DNA from: Mesorhizobium ventifaucium
GTDB lineage: Bacteria > Pseudomonadota > Alphaproteobacteria > Rhizobiales > Rhizobiaceae
Direction of reading: 5' to 3'
Length of the DNA: 64,000 bases
Assembly (NCBI RefSeq): GCF_935822925.1
Contig: NZ_CAKXZS010000023.1
Span: forward strand, 62,001 to 126,000
Positions 1 through 8,064 of this stretch are shown one piece after another (the first letter of the stretch is position 1; each line of letters begins with the position of its first letter). The notes beneath the pieces are model-generated. The model made no database searches. It was not told the origin of the DNA and saw nothing but the letters and a program-made list of their open reading frames with translations. The position numbers and the translations under genes are program-made.

Positions 1-142
1 GCGGTGAAATCCGAAGCTTTTCCGGCAGCCGGTTTCCGTTTCGTCAATTATCTCGCGGTAGAGTCGAGCAGGGTTTGGTGCGTACCGGCGAGGGCGCATG
101 ACGGCAACCTTCGAGCGGAAGGCAGGCCGGGACGGGAATTTG

Positions 143-514
143 ATGCCTAAGAAGGTCATGATCGTCGAGGACAATGAGCTCAACATGAAGCTCTTTCGGG
201 ACCTCATCGAAGCGAGCGGTTACGAGACGGTACGCACGCGCAACGGTCTGGAAGCGCTGGATCTGGCGCGACTGCACAGGCCGGACCTCATTTTGATGGA
301 CATCCAACTGCCCGAAGTGTCGGGGTTGGAAGTGACCAAATGGCTGAAGGAGGACGACGACCTCCATGTCATCCCGGTCATTGCCGTCACCGCATTCGCG
401 ATGAAGGGCGATGAGGAGCGCATCCGCCAGGGTGGCTGCGAAGCCTATATTTCCAAGCCGATCTCGGTGCCGCGTTTCATCGAAACCATCAAATCCTACC
501 TGGGCGACGCCTGA
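143..514 (+). CDS. divK: Single-domain response regulator DivK
   Basis: This is a 123-residue stand-alone receiver domain. The phospho-acceptor Asp sits in LILMDIQLP, the switch Thr in AVTAFA and the conserved Lys in YISKPI. There is no output domain, as expected for DivK, which relays cell-cycle and polarity signals between PleC/DivJ-type kinases and DivL. The frame is open upstream to an ATG at 98, but the ATG at 143 gives the family's usual length and N-terminus ([12 protein letters not shown]). pleD follows after about 30 bp, the standard alphaproteobacterial divK-pleD pairing, and the two are probably cotranscribed. Confidence 0.95.
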   Translation: MPKKVMIVEDNELNMKLFRDLIEASGYETVRTRNGLEALDLARLHRPDLILMDIQLPEVSGLEVTKWLKEDDDLHVIPVIAVTAFAMKGDEERIRQGGCEAYISKPISVPRFIETIKSYLGDA

Positions 515-547
515 TGCGCCCTTCTAGCCGAGCCGGAGCTTTATGAG

Positions 548-1921
548 ATGACCGCACGGATCCTCGTCGTCGACGACATCCCTGCCAATGTCAGGCTGCT
601 CGAGGTCCGGCTGCTTGCCGAATATTTCGAGGTGCTGACCGCCACCAACGGGCCTGACGCGATCGAGACCTGCGAAAACGGCAAGGTCGATGTCGTGCTG
701 CTCGACGTGATGATGCCTGATATGGACGGGCTCGAGGTCTGCCGCCGGCTGAAGAGCGATCCGGCGACGTCGCACATCCCTGTCGTCATGATCACCGCGC
801 TCGACCAGGTTTCGGACCGGGTGCGCGGCCTTGAGGCCGGTGCGGACGATTTTCTGACCAAGCCAGTCAACGATCTGCAATTGATGACGCGCGTCAAAAG
901 CCTGGTCAGGCTGAAGACTTTGACTGATGAGCTGCGCCTGCGCGCCTCGACCACGCGCAATATCGGCATCGAGGAGCTGTTGAGCCGCAACTTCGCATCC
1001 GCGGACACGACGCCGAAGGTTCTGCTGATCGACGAGCGCAAATCCTCCTTTGAGCGCGTCCAGAAAATGCTGCGCGGCAGCGCCGACCTCGACATCGCCA
1101 CCGATCCGCATGCCGGCTTCTTCCAGGCCGCCGAGACGCCATATGAATGCGTGATGATCTCGACGGGTTTTGCCGATTTCGATCCGCTCAGGCTCTGCTC
1201 GCAACTGCGTTCGCTCGATCGCACCCGTTTCGTGCCGATCATCCTTCTGGCGGAGCAGGGTGAGGAGGGGCGCATCGTCCGCGGCCTCGAGCTCGGCATC
1301 AACGATTTCCTGATGCGGCCGATCGACCAGCAGGAGCTAACCGCTCGGCTGCGCACGCAGGTGCGTCGCAAGCGTTACAACGACCAGCTGCGCGCCAGCG
1401 TCACCCAGACCATCGAGATGGCGGTCACAGACGCGCTGACGGGACTACACAATCGCCGTTACCTCGACAGCCATCTGCAGACACTGTTCGACCGCGCCGT
1501 GGCGCGGCGGCGGCCGCTGTCGGTGATGATCACCGATCTCGACCGCTTCAAGACCATCAACGACGCGCATGGCCATGACGGCGGCGACGAGGTGCTGCGC
1601 GAATTTGCGCGACGGCTGCGCAAGAATGTGCGCGGCATCGATCTCGCCTGCCGCTTCGGTGGCGAGGAGTTCGTCGTGGTGATGCCGGACACGGACGGCA
1701 CGGTCGCCGAAAAGGTCGCGGAGCGTGTTCGCGCCGAGATCGCCCAGATGCCGTTTGCCGTCGGCGATGACGGCAAGACGATCGAGGTTACCGTCAGCGT
1801 CGGCGTGTCGTCGGTGCTGAAGGGTGTCGACTCGGTTGCCGGGCTGATGAAGCGGGCCGACCTCGCGCTCTACGAAGCCAAGAGCGGCGGCCGCAACCGG
1901 GTCGTCGCCAAGGCGGCGTAA
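548..1921 (+). CDS. pleD: Diguanylate cyclase response regulator PleD
   Basis: The 457-residue protein has PleD architecture: receiver 1 (about 1-120), a degenerate receiver 2 (about 155-275) and a C-terminal GGDEF domain (about 295-457). Receiver 1 keeps the Asp in VVLLDVMMPD and the Lys in FLTKPV. Receiver 2 lacks the acceptor Asp and probably serves dimerisation. The active-site loop is GGEEF. An RGID inhibitory site lies five residues before it, so the enzyme should make c-di-GMP and be product-inhibited. In Caulobacter PleD drives the polar swarmer-to-stalk transition. Here it most likely acts with the adjacent DivK. Confidence 0.97.
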   Translation: MTARILVVDDIPANVRLLEVRLLAEYFEVLTATNGPDAIETCENGKVDVVLLDVMMPDMDGLEVCRRLKSDPATSHIPVVMITALDQVSDRVRGLEAGADDFLTKPVNDLQLMTRVKSLVRLKTLTDELRLRASTTRNIGIEELLSRNFASADTTPKVLLIDERKSSFERVQKMLRGSADLDIATDPHAGFFQAAETPYECVMISTGFADFDPLRLCSQLRSLDRTRFVPIILLAEQGEEGRIVRGLELGINDFLMRPIDQQELTARLRTQVRRKRYNDQLRASVTQTIEMAVTDALTGLHNRRYLDSHLQTLFDRAVARRRPLSVMITDLDRFKTINDAHGHDGGDEVLREFARRLRKNVRGIDLACRFGGEEFVVVMPDTDGTVAEKVAERVRAEIAQMPFAVGDDGKTIEVTVSVGVSSVLKGVDSVAGLMKRADLALYEAKSGGRNRVVAKAA

Positions 1922-2249
1922 GGTCCGATTATCCAGTCAATGCGACAGGGTTACGAATTTACCTTAACGCAAGCGATTCGCCTGGCTTGGTTAAGAAATT
2001 GTTGATTTTCACAGGCCGTTGCGCAAATGTGCAGGCCAATGGCGGAACCGGCGCGAGGGTTGATCGCCGGGTCGATCCGAAGAATACCCCATGATTCAGG
2101 TCCGCCGCATCTCCTGGGTCCCTGGGGTCGGCCGGCCGGCGCTGGCACATAGTGGCCTCCTCGTACCGCTGCCAAACGCCGACCGGCCCCGATTCTCGAA
2201 ATGACATCAAGACTCTGCGCCAAGCGTTGGAAATTCTGGGCTTTCGAGC
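1922..2249. other. Intergenic stretch between pleD and the rpmG terminator
   Basis: I see no convincing gene here. Short open frames exist on the minus strand, but they lack family resemblance and a good ribosome-binding site. pleD and rpmG converge on this gap. The rpmG-side terminator lies at its right edge. I could not identify a clear pleD terminator. Confidence 0.5.
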
Positions 2250-2282
2250 TTGAAAACAAAAACGCCGCCCACAGGGCGGCGT
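2250..2282 (-). terminator. Rho-independent terminator of rpmG
   Basis: A perfect 9-bp stem, ACGCCGCCC/GGGCGGCGT, with a 3-nt loop lies at 2262-2282. Read on the minus strand it is followed by a T-rich run (TTTTTGTTTT) at 2252-2261. It sits about 30 bp beyond the rpmG stop codon. Confidence 0.85.
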
Positions 2283-2310
2283 TGTTGTCTGTCTAGGGCA
2301 GGAAAGCAGA

Positions 2311-2478
2311 TTACTTGATCTTGGTTTCCTTGAATTCGACGTGCTTCTTGGCGACTGGATCGTATTTGCGGAACGACAGCTTGTCGGTCTTGGTGCGGCT
2401 GTTCTTGCTGGTGACGTAGAAGAAACCGGTGTCGGCAGTCGACAGAAGCTTGATCTTGATGTTTGCGGCTTTGGCCAT
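2311..2478 (-). CDS. rpmG: 50S ribosomal protein L33
   Basis: This 55-residue protein starts [18 protein letters not shown] and ends in the Lys-rich [10 protein letters not shown] tail typical of L33. The conserved [10 protein letters not shown] and [10 protein letters not shown] segments are present. It lacks the CXXC zinc motifs, so it is the C-minus (zinc-independent) form. A strong terminator follows the stop. The position next to divK-pleD is the usual rhizobial arrangement. Confidence 0.95.
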   Translation of the reverse strand: MAKAANIKIKLLSTADTGFFYVTSKNSRTKTDKLSFRKYDPVAKKHVEFKETKIK

Positions 2479-2657
2479 TGTATCAGTCCATTATGTTCGT
2501 GGAGTCTTGGCCGCTGGAGCACGGGAAAACACCCGGACGCGGGAAACTTGGCGCGACACATAAAGAACGCGCCCGGAAAGTCAACCCTGTGAAGGTTCGT
2601 TGTCAGGGCAATCGCTTCAGACCCGCTGCCGATCGTGGTGCCGCCGGCGAAGCTGTC

Positions 2658-2681
2658 GATCTCCCCCTTGCGGGGGAGATC
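2658..2681. repeat. Hairpin from a RIME-like element
   Basis: This is a perfect 10-bp inverted repeat, GATCTCCCCC/GGGGGAGATC, around a TTGC loop. The same CTCCCCC-loop-GGGGGAG core occurs twice in the full element at 19828-19983, so this looks like a truncated or half copy. It lies between rpmG and the NIF3-like gene. Confidence 0.6.
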
Positions 2682-2732
2682 GGCCGTCATGGCGGCTTTC
2701 GCCAAGCACCAACGCCGAAAGGCAGGGCGATT

Positions 2733-3188
2733 CTATGCATCTTCCTTAATTGTCGCCGCCTTCTTCCAGTCGCCCGTGGTGTTCCACCAGCGGTTCGGGT
2801 TGGAGCGGTCGTCCAATCCCTTGGAGCGGCTGGCGAGGATCGGCTGAATGCGGATCACCGGCTCCTGATAGCTGTGGACCTGGAAGATCGCCTCGACGAT
2901 GCGGGCGGCCAACGCCTGGTCGTCGGGCAGCTCGAACGACACTTCCACCGTGCCCGGCCGTCGGCGCAATTCCGTCTCGGCGCCTGCAGCCGCACCATCG
3001 AGCGCCCGGTAGCGCTCGATGCCGTGCGCCGACTGGTAGGCATTGCTGTCGTATTTGCCCATGGTCAGCGGGGCGATCGCGACCACCGCTTCCATGATAC
3101 GGTCGACATCGGAAGCCGGCGCCTGGAAGGTCACAAGCAGCAGCAATTCCATTCGCACCGATTTCGTTTCAAACCCGGAGTCGATCAT
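2733..3188 (-). CDS. NIF3 C-terminal/YqfO-like domain protein
   Basis: The protein is about 151 residues long. The core resembles the roughly 100-residue insert or C-terminal domain of NIF3/YqfO proteins: a MGKYDSNAYQS segment, a GTVEVSFELPD strand and the HSYQEP motif (compare HPYEEP). It stands alone, without the NIF3 metal-binding lobes, and ends in an Arg/Trp-rich tail (SNPNRWWNTTGDW). I chose the ATG at 3188 because a GAGG lies just upstream; a start at 3152 (MELLLL) is also possible. Its function is unknown; similar stand-alone domains are usually annotated hypothetical. Confidence 0.65.
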   Translation of the reverse strand: MIDSGFETKSVRMELLLLVTFQAPASDVDRIMEAVVAIAPLTMGKYDSNAYQSAHGIERYRALDGAAAGAETELRRRPGTVEVSFELPDDQALAARIVEAIFQVHSYQEPVIRIQPILASRSKGLDDRSNPNRWWNTTGDWKKAATIKEDA

Positions 3189-3293
3189 CGCGGCATCCTC
3201 ACATTCGTGGCGTGTTGCTGACAATCTACCCAGGTGCTGCTGACACGGTTATGTCAGCAGCCTTGCGCCACATGAGGCATCGATCGGGTCTTT

Positions 3294-4469
3294 CTACAGG
3301 ATTTTTCGGACGAGCCTGGCGCCGACCAGCGCGATATAGAACGCGAAGAACATGCCGAGCGCCCAGCCAAAGCCGGAGGGGCCGAAAAGGTCCATGCCGA
3401 TGCCGATCGCCTGCGGGCCGAGCACCATGCCGACACCGTAGCAGAGCACGAAGGCAGCGTTGGCAGAGGCCAGGTCGTGGCCGGAAAGCTTCGAGCCGAG
3501 ATGGGCCAGGCCGATCGTGTACATGGCTGCGACAACGCCGCCCCAGACGAACAGAAGCGCCGCCATCAGATGCCAGTCCTGCGCGAAGTGCGGCATGAAG
3601 ATGGTGCCGGCAAGCCCGATGGTCGCACATGCCAGAAGCAGATAACGACGGTCGCTGACACGGTCGCTGATCATGCCGAGCGGGATCTGCAACAGCACGT
3701 TGCCGAGGCCGATCATGGTGAGCAGAAGGGCGGCATCGGCCTCGGAGTAGCCGATGCGGTTGCCATAGACGGGAAACAGCGCAAAGCCGCCGGTCTCGAC
3801 CGCGCCGAACACCAGCACCGCGGCGGTCGCCGTCGGCACCAACCAGATGTAGCGCAGGAAGTTGCTGGTTTCGCCGTTGGAGAGGATCGTCGGGCTCTCG
3901 TTGCGTGCCGCCAGAACTGGAATGGCGGCCAGCGTCACCAGCGCCATGATGACGCCGAAGGGCAGGAAGCCGGCGCTGCCGAGCTGGGCGAACAGCCACG
4001 GCCCGGCGGCAAAGCCGAGCGACAGCACGGTGGCGTAGATGCCCAGAACGAGACCGCGCCGGCGCGGCGGCGCTGATGTGCTGATCCAGAATTCCGAAAG
4101 GATGAAAAGCACCGTCAGCGCGATGTGCAGCAGGACGCGCAGCGGAAACCACATCCAGAAGTCCGGTGCGAAATGGAAGCCGACAAAGGCCAGCACTCCC
4201 GTGGCGATCATGGCGAGCATCGTCCTGGCGACGCCGAACCGCATCGCGAGCGGGGTGGCGAGCGGTGCGCCGGCGATCGAGGCGAGGCCGGCGACAGCGG
4301 TGTTGAAGCCGATCATCGACGCCGAATGGCCGCGCGTTTCGAGAATGACGCTGAGCAGCGGCATGCCGAGGCCGATGGCGATGCCGACGACGCTGATCGA
4401 CGAGATCGCCGCGATCATCGGCAGCCAATGGACGCGTTCCTCGATCTCTTGCTGGGTATCGACGGTCAT
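3294..4469 (-). CDS. MFS transporter
   Basis: This 391-residue protein has about 12 hydrophobic segments in two six-helix halves. The inter-helix basic loop MRFGVARTM and the second-half SDRVSDRRYLL are typical of the major facilitator superfamily. Overall it resembles the YcaD-like drug/sugar efflux group. The substrate cannot be deduced. It lies on the same strand as the Nudix gene (22 bp after that gene's stop), so cotranscription with the topA-rnr group is possible. Confidence 0.85.
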   Translation of the reverse strand: MTVDTQQEIEERVHWLPMIAAISSISVVGIAIGLGMPLLSVILETRGHSASMIGFNTAVAGLASIAGAPLATPLAMRFGVARTMLAMIATGVLAFVGFHFAPDFWMWFPLRVLLHIALTVLFILSEFWISTSAPPRRRGLVLGIYATVLSLGFAAGPWLFAQLGSAGFLPFGVIMALVTLAAIPVLAARNESPTILSNGETSNFLRYIWLVPTATAAVLVFGAVETGGFALFPVYGNRIGYSEADAALLLTMIGLGNVLLQIPLGMISDRVSDRRYLLLACATIGLAGTIFMPHFAQDWHLMAALLFVWGGVVAAMYTIGLAHLGSKLSGHDLASANAAFVLCYGVGMVLGPQAIGIGMDLFGPSGFGWALGMFFAFYIALVGARLVRKIL

Positions 4470-4490
4470 GGGATGTGAATGCTCTATGCT

Positions 4491-5225
4491 CTACAGAATT
4501 TCGCGAACGAGGCGATTGCGGACAAGCCGGTAGAACGGCACGGAACCACCGGGGCGCAGCAGCGGATCGTCGACGAGCCGCTTTTCCAGCTCCTCGAGGA
4601 TAGCCCTGGTGATGTCGGGAATATCAGCTTCTCTGGCTTTGGCGAGCGGCAGCCAGACCAGTTCCTCCAGTTCGTTGGTCGGACCGCCGTCCGGCAGCTC
4701 CACGGCAACGTCTTCGCGCCAGGCGCTGAAGAAGCGCGTGTCGAAGCGCCGCACCCGGTTTGGCGGCGTGATGGCGCGCGCGATGAAGCGCAGCGCTTCC
4801 AGCGAGGGTCTTACGCCGTGCTCGGCAAAACCCCGCCAATCGCGCCTGGTCGTGGCGAAGGCGCCCTTTTGGCCGATCAGCAGGCCGGCTTCTTCATAGG
4901 TCTCGCGAATCGCCGACAGGGCGATGGCGCGGGCGCGGGCCGGGCTGGTGCGGCCGACCCCGGCGGTCAGCCTCGCCTGTTCCTCAGGGTGCAACGCTGT
5001 GGCAATGGGAATTCGGCTGTCGGCCGGATCGGTACGGCCACCGGGAAAGACGAATTTCCCCGGCATGAAGGCGTGACGGGCGTGGCGCCTGCCCATCAGC
5101 ACCAGGAACTCGGCGCCCTTGCGGTCGAGCAGGATCAGCGTCGCGGCGTCGCGCGGGCGTATAGGCTTGGCGTCAAGCGCGATCGGCTCAACCTTGTCGA
5201 CTTCCGCCTTGGTCATAACGTCCAT
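4491..5225 (-). CDS. Nudix hydrolase family protein
   Basis: The protein is about 244 residues. A Nudix-type helix, AIRETYEEAGLLIG, lies near residue 100 and carries the REXXEE core that binds Mg2+. The upstream strand MPGKFVFPGGRTD supplies the G at the start of the box, with a longer spacing than the consensus, as in NUDT19/CoA-type Nudix proteins. The substrate is not predictable beyond a nucleoside diphosphate linked to another moiety. I chose the ATG at 5225; a GTG two codons upstream is also in frame. Confidence 0.85.
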   Translation of the reverse strand: MDVMTKAEVDKVEPIALDAKPIRPRDAATLILLDRKGAEFLVLMGRRHARHAFMPGKFVFPGGRTDPADSRIPIATALHPEEQARLTAGVGRTSPARARAIALSAIRETYEEAGLLIGQKGAFATTRRDWRGFAEHGVRPSLEALRFIARAITPPNRVRRFDTRFFSAWREDVAVELPDGGPTNELEELVWLPLAKAREADIPDITRAILEELEKRLVDDPLLRPGGSVPFYRLVRNRLVREIL

Positions 5226-5298
5226 GCGCACGACCTAGCGGAATCTTCTCCGATGCGAAAGTGGCGTCCAGCCATGCCGATTTGCGCCAGCCTCGGTT

Positions 5299-5751
5299 TC
5301 AAGCCTCGGGATGCGACTCGATCAGATCTTCTTCCCCGCCGAAGCCGTGCATATAGAACGCCCATTGCAGGCCGATGACGGCGCCCTTGACCGGCTGCAG
5401 CAAGACGATCGCCATGAGGATGGTCAGCGGCACCCAGATGGCGATGTGCTGCCAGGTGGACAGAGTGGAGGTCGCTTCGACGCCCATGAAGGCGCCGAGC
5501 ACGATGTGGCCGACGATGACCACCACCAGGTAGGCCGGCAGGTCGTCGGCGCGGTGGTGATGAAGCGCCTCGCCGCAATGATCGCATATATCGACGGTCT
5601 TGACGAAGGCACGAAACAGCTTTCCCTCGCCGCAATGCGGGCAGCGGCCAAGCGCGCCACGCTTCATCGCCGTCCACAGCGGGCGGGCGATCCGGCCCGA
5701 CTGATGTTCGCCGCCGAAAACTTGTTGGTTCATTTTCAAATCGCTTGGCAT
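5299..5751 (-). CDS. DUF983 membrane protein
   Basis: This 150-residue protein carries two CXXC pairs (CPHCGEG and CDHCGEA), which probably bind zinc. Two membrane segments follow (YLVVVIVGHIVLGAF and IAIWVPLTILMAIVLL). This matches DUF983, a family of unknown function commonly next to rnr in Rhizobiales. Its start codon overlaps the rnr stop (TAATG), implying translational coupling with RNase R. Confidence 0.88.
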   Translation of the reverse strand: MPSDLKMNQQVFGGEHQSGRIARPLWTAMKRGALGRCPHCGEGKLFRAFVKTVDICDHCGEALHHHRADDLPAYLVVVIVGHIVLGAFMGVEATSTLSTWQHIAIWVPLTILMAIVLLQPVKGAVIGLQWAFYMHGFGGEEDLIESHPEA

Positions 5752-8057
5752 TACCGTCTCCTGCCGCGCGAGCCTGGACGCGATTGCGACGCACGGGCAC
5801 GGCCCTTGGCCTTGTGAAACGACCGTTTGGAGCCGGGCAGCGGCTTTGGGTCGGTCAACATCTCGAAACGCATCGCGCCGGCCATAGGCGCCACCTCGAT
5901 CAGGCGAACCTCGACGCGGTCGGCAAGCTGATAGCCCTTGCCGGTGCGTTCTCCGAAAAGCGATCGGGCAGTTTCGTCGTATATATAGTAATCGCCCTCG
6001 AGACTTGACACCGGGATGAAACCATCTGCGCCATACTGCGGCAATTGGACAAATAGTCCCGATTTGGTGACGCCCGAAATGCGTGCATCGAAACGCTCGT
6101 CGACACGCTCTGCCAGATAGGCGGCGATCAGCCGGTCGACCGTGTCGCGCTCGGCGGCCATGGCGCGGCGCTCGGTGGCTGAGATCAGCGCAGAAACTTC
6201 TTCCAGCCGCTCCGCTTCATCCTGCGTCAGTCCGCCTGCACCGAAGCCGAGCGCGGCAATCAGCCCGCGATGCACGATCAGGTCGGCATATCTGCGGATC
6301 GGCGAGGTGAAGTGCGCATAGCGCTTCAGATTGAGGCCGAAATGGCCGATATTGCTGGGCGAATATTCGGCTTGCATCTGCGTGCGCAGCACGACCTCGT
6401 TGACTAGACCCTCATGGTCGGCGCCGCGGACGCGATCCAGAATGCCGTTGAACTGGTTCGGCCGCATCTGCGCGCCCCGCGCCAGCGAGAGGCCAAGCGT
6501 CTGCAGGAATTCACGCAGCGATTCCTGCTTGGCGAGCGAAGGTGCGTCATGGATGCGGTAGACCAGCGCCTGTCGTTTCGCCTCCAGCGTCTCGGCGGCC
6601 GCGACATTGGCCTGGATCATGAATTCTTCGATCAGCTTGTGCGCGTCGAGCCGCTCCGGCACGACGACCCGGTCGACGGTGCCGTCCTCCTTGAGCAGGA
6701 TTTTCCGCTCCGGCAGTTCGAGCTCGAGCGGTTGGCGCGTCTCACGACCGCGCTTCACGACGGCGTAGGCATCCCATAACGGCTTCAGCACCGTATGGAG
6801 GATCGGGCCGGTCTTGTCGTCCGGCGCGCCATCGATCGCGGCCTGCGCTTGGGGATAGGCTAGCTTTGCCGCCGATTTCATCATGATGCGGTGGAACGAA
6901 TGCCTGAGCTTGCGGCCATCGGCCGAGAAGGTCATGCGGACCGCCAGCGCCGGGCGATCCTGGCCTTCGCGCAACGAACAAAGGTCGTTGGAGATGCGCT
7001 CCGGCAGCATCGGCACGACGCGATCCGGGAAATAGACCGAATTACCCCGCTTCAGCGCCTCGCGGTCGAGCGCGGTGCCATAGCGCACATAGGCGGCGAC
7101 ATCGGCAATCGCCACGGTAACGACCACGCCGCCGGGGTTCTTCTCGTCCGGATCTGCTATCGCGAACACGGCGTCGTCATGGTCCTTGGCGTCGGCCGGA
7201 TCGATGGTGACCAGCGGCAGCTCGCGGCAATCCTCGCGGCCGGCCAGCGTCGCCGGTTTGACCGCTTCCGCCTCGGCGATGACGTCTGCCGGGAAAATAT
7301 GCGGAATGTCGTGCGCGTGGATAGCGATCATCGAGACCGCCTTTTCGCTGGTCAGCGAACCCAGCACCGCCAGCACCTTGGCCCTGGGCAGCCCGTAGCG
7401 GGAGGCCCGCGCCGGCTCGACCTCGACCAGATCGCCGTTCTTGGCGCCGTTCTGGAATTCCTTGTCGACGACCAGCTCCGGCTGGCGTCTTTCGACAGGC
7501 TCGATGCGGAAGGTACCGTCCCGCAGCACGCGAAAAACGCCGAGGAATGCATCGGTGCGCTTCTCGAATATCTTCATCACCCGCCCGGTATAGGCAGGGC
7601 CGGTCGGGTCATCGGTTGGAAAGGTCTTGGCCAGCACACGGTCGCCAATGCCCGGTGTCGGGCCGCCGCCGCCGCGCGACACGCGGATCGCTATGACAGG
7701 AGGCTCACCGTTGCCCACCGCTTCGGTGGGGTGCGCCAGCAGCACGCCGTCGGCGTCGCGGCCAAAGATGTCGAGCACGGCGACATGGGCGAGGGCGCCG
7801 ACGCGGGCGAGCCGCTTGCGCTCCTTGGTCAGCAGGCCCTCATCCTGCAAGTCGCGCAAAACGTCCTTCAGCCAGATACGGTCGTCGCCGCGCAGCGCAA
7901 ACGCCTTGGCGATGTCGCGTTTGCCCGAGCGATCCGGATTTTCGGCGATGTAGCGCAGGATCTCGTCGCGGGACGGCCGGTAATCATCCTTAACCTTGGC
8001 CCTGGTGTCGGCGGTGCGCAGATCGCCATGACTTCTTCCGGATACCCTGCGCGCCAC
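5751..8057 (-). CDS. rnr: Ribonuclease R
   Basis: The protein is about 768 residues with RNase R architecture: an N-terminal winged-helix region (about 20-85), cold-shock domains, the RNB catalytic domain and a C-terminal S1 domain (ISGVTKSGLFVQLPQYG). The catalytic acidic cluster is visible in IDPADAKDHDDAVF. RNase R is a 3'-5' exoribonuclease for structured RNA and rRNA/tRNA quality control. The frame is open to an ATG at 8219 inside topA. I prefer the GTG at 8057, 8 bp after the topA stop and preceded by GAGGG, which removes a low-complexity extension. It probably forms an operon with topA and DUF983. Confidence 0.95.
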   Translation of the reverse strand: MARRVSGRSHGDLRTADTRAKVKDDYRPSRDEILRYIAENPDRSGKRDIAKAFALRGDDRIWLKDVLRDLQDEGLLTKERKRLARVGALAHVAVLDIFGRDADGVLLAHPTEAVGNGEPPVIAIRVSRGGGGPTPGIGDRVLAKTFPTDDPTGPAYTGRVMKIFEKRTDAFLGVFRVLRDGTFRIEPVERRQPELVVDKEFQNGAKNGDLVEVEPARASRYGLPRAKVLAVLGSLTSEKAVSMIAIHAHDIPHIFPADVIAEAEAVKPATLAGREDCRELPLVTIDPADAKDHDDAVFAIADPDEKNPGGVVVTVAIADVAAYVRYGTALDREALKRGNSVYFPDRVVPMLPERISNDLCSLREGQDRPALAVRMTFSADGRKLRHSFHRIMMKSAAKLAYPQAQAAIDGAPDDKTGPILHTVLKPLWDAYAVVKRGRETRQPLELELPERKILLKEDGTVDRVVVPERLDAHKLIEEFMIQANVAAAETLEAKRQALVYRIHDAPSLAKQESLREFLQTLGLSLARGAQMRPNQFNGILDRVRGADHEGLVNEVVLRTQMQAEYSPSNIGHFGLNLKRYAHFTSPIRRYADLIVHRGLIAALGFGAGGLTQDEAERLEEVSALISATERRAMAAERDTVDRLIAAYLAERVDERFDARISGVTKSGLFVQLPQYGADGFIPVSSLEGDYYIYDETARSLFGERTGKGYQLADRVEVRLIEVAPMAGAMRFEMLTDPKPLPGSKRSFHKAKGRARASQSRPGSRGRRR

Positions 8058-8064
8058 GATGCAA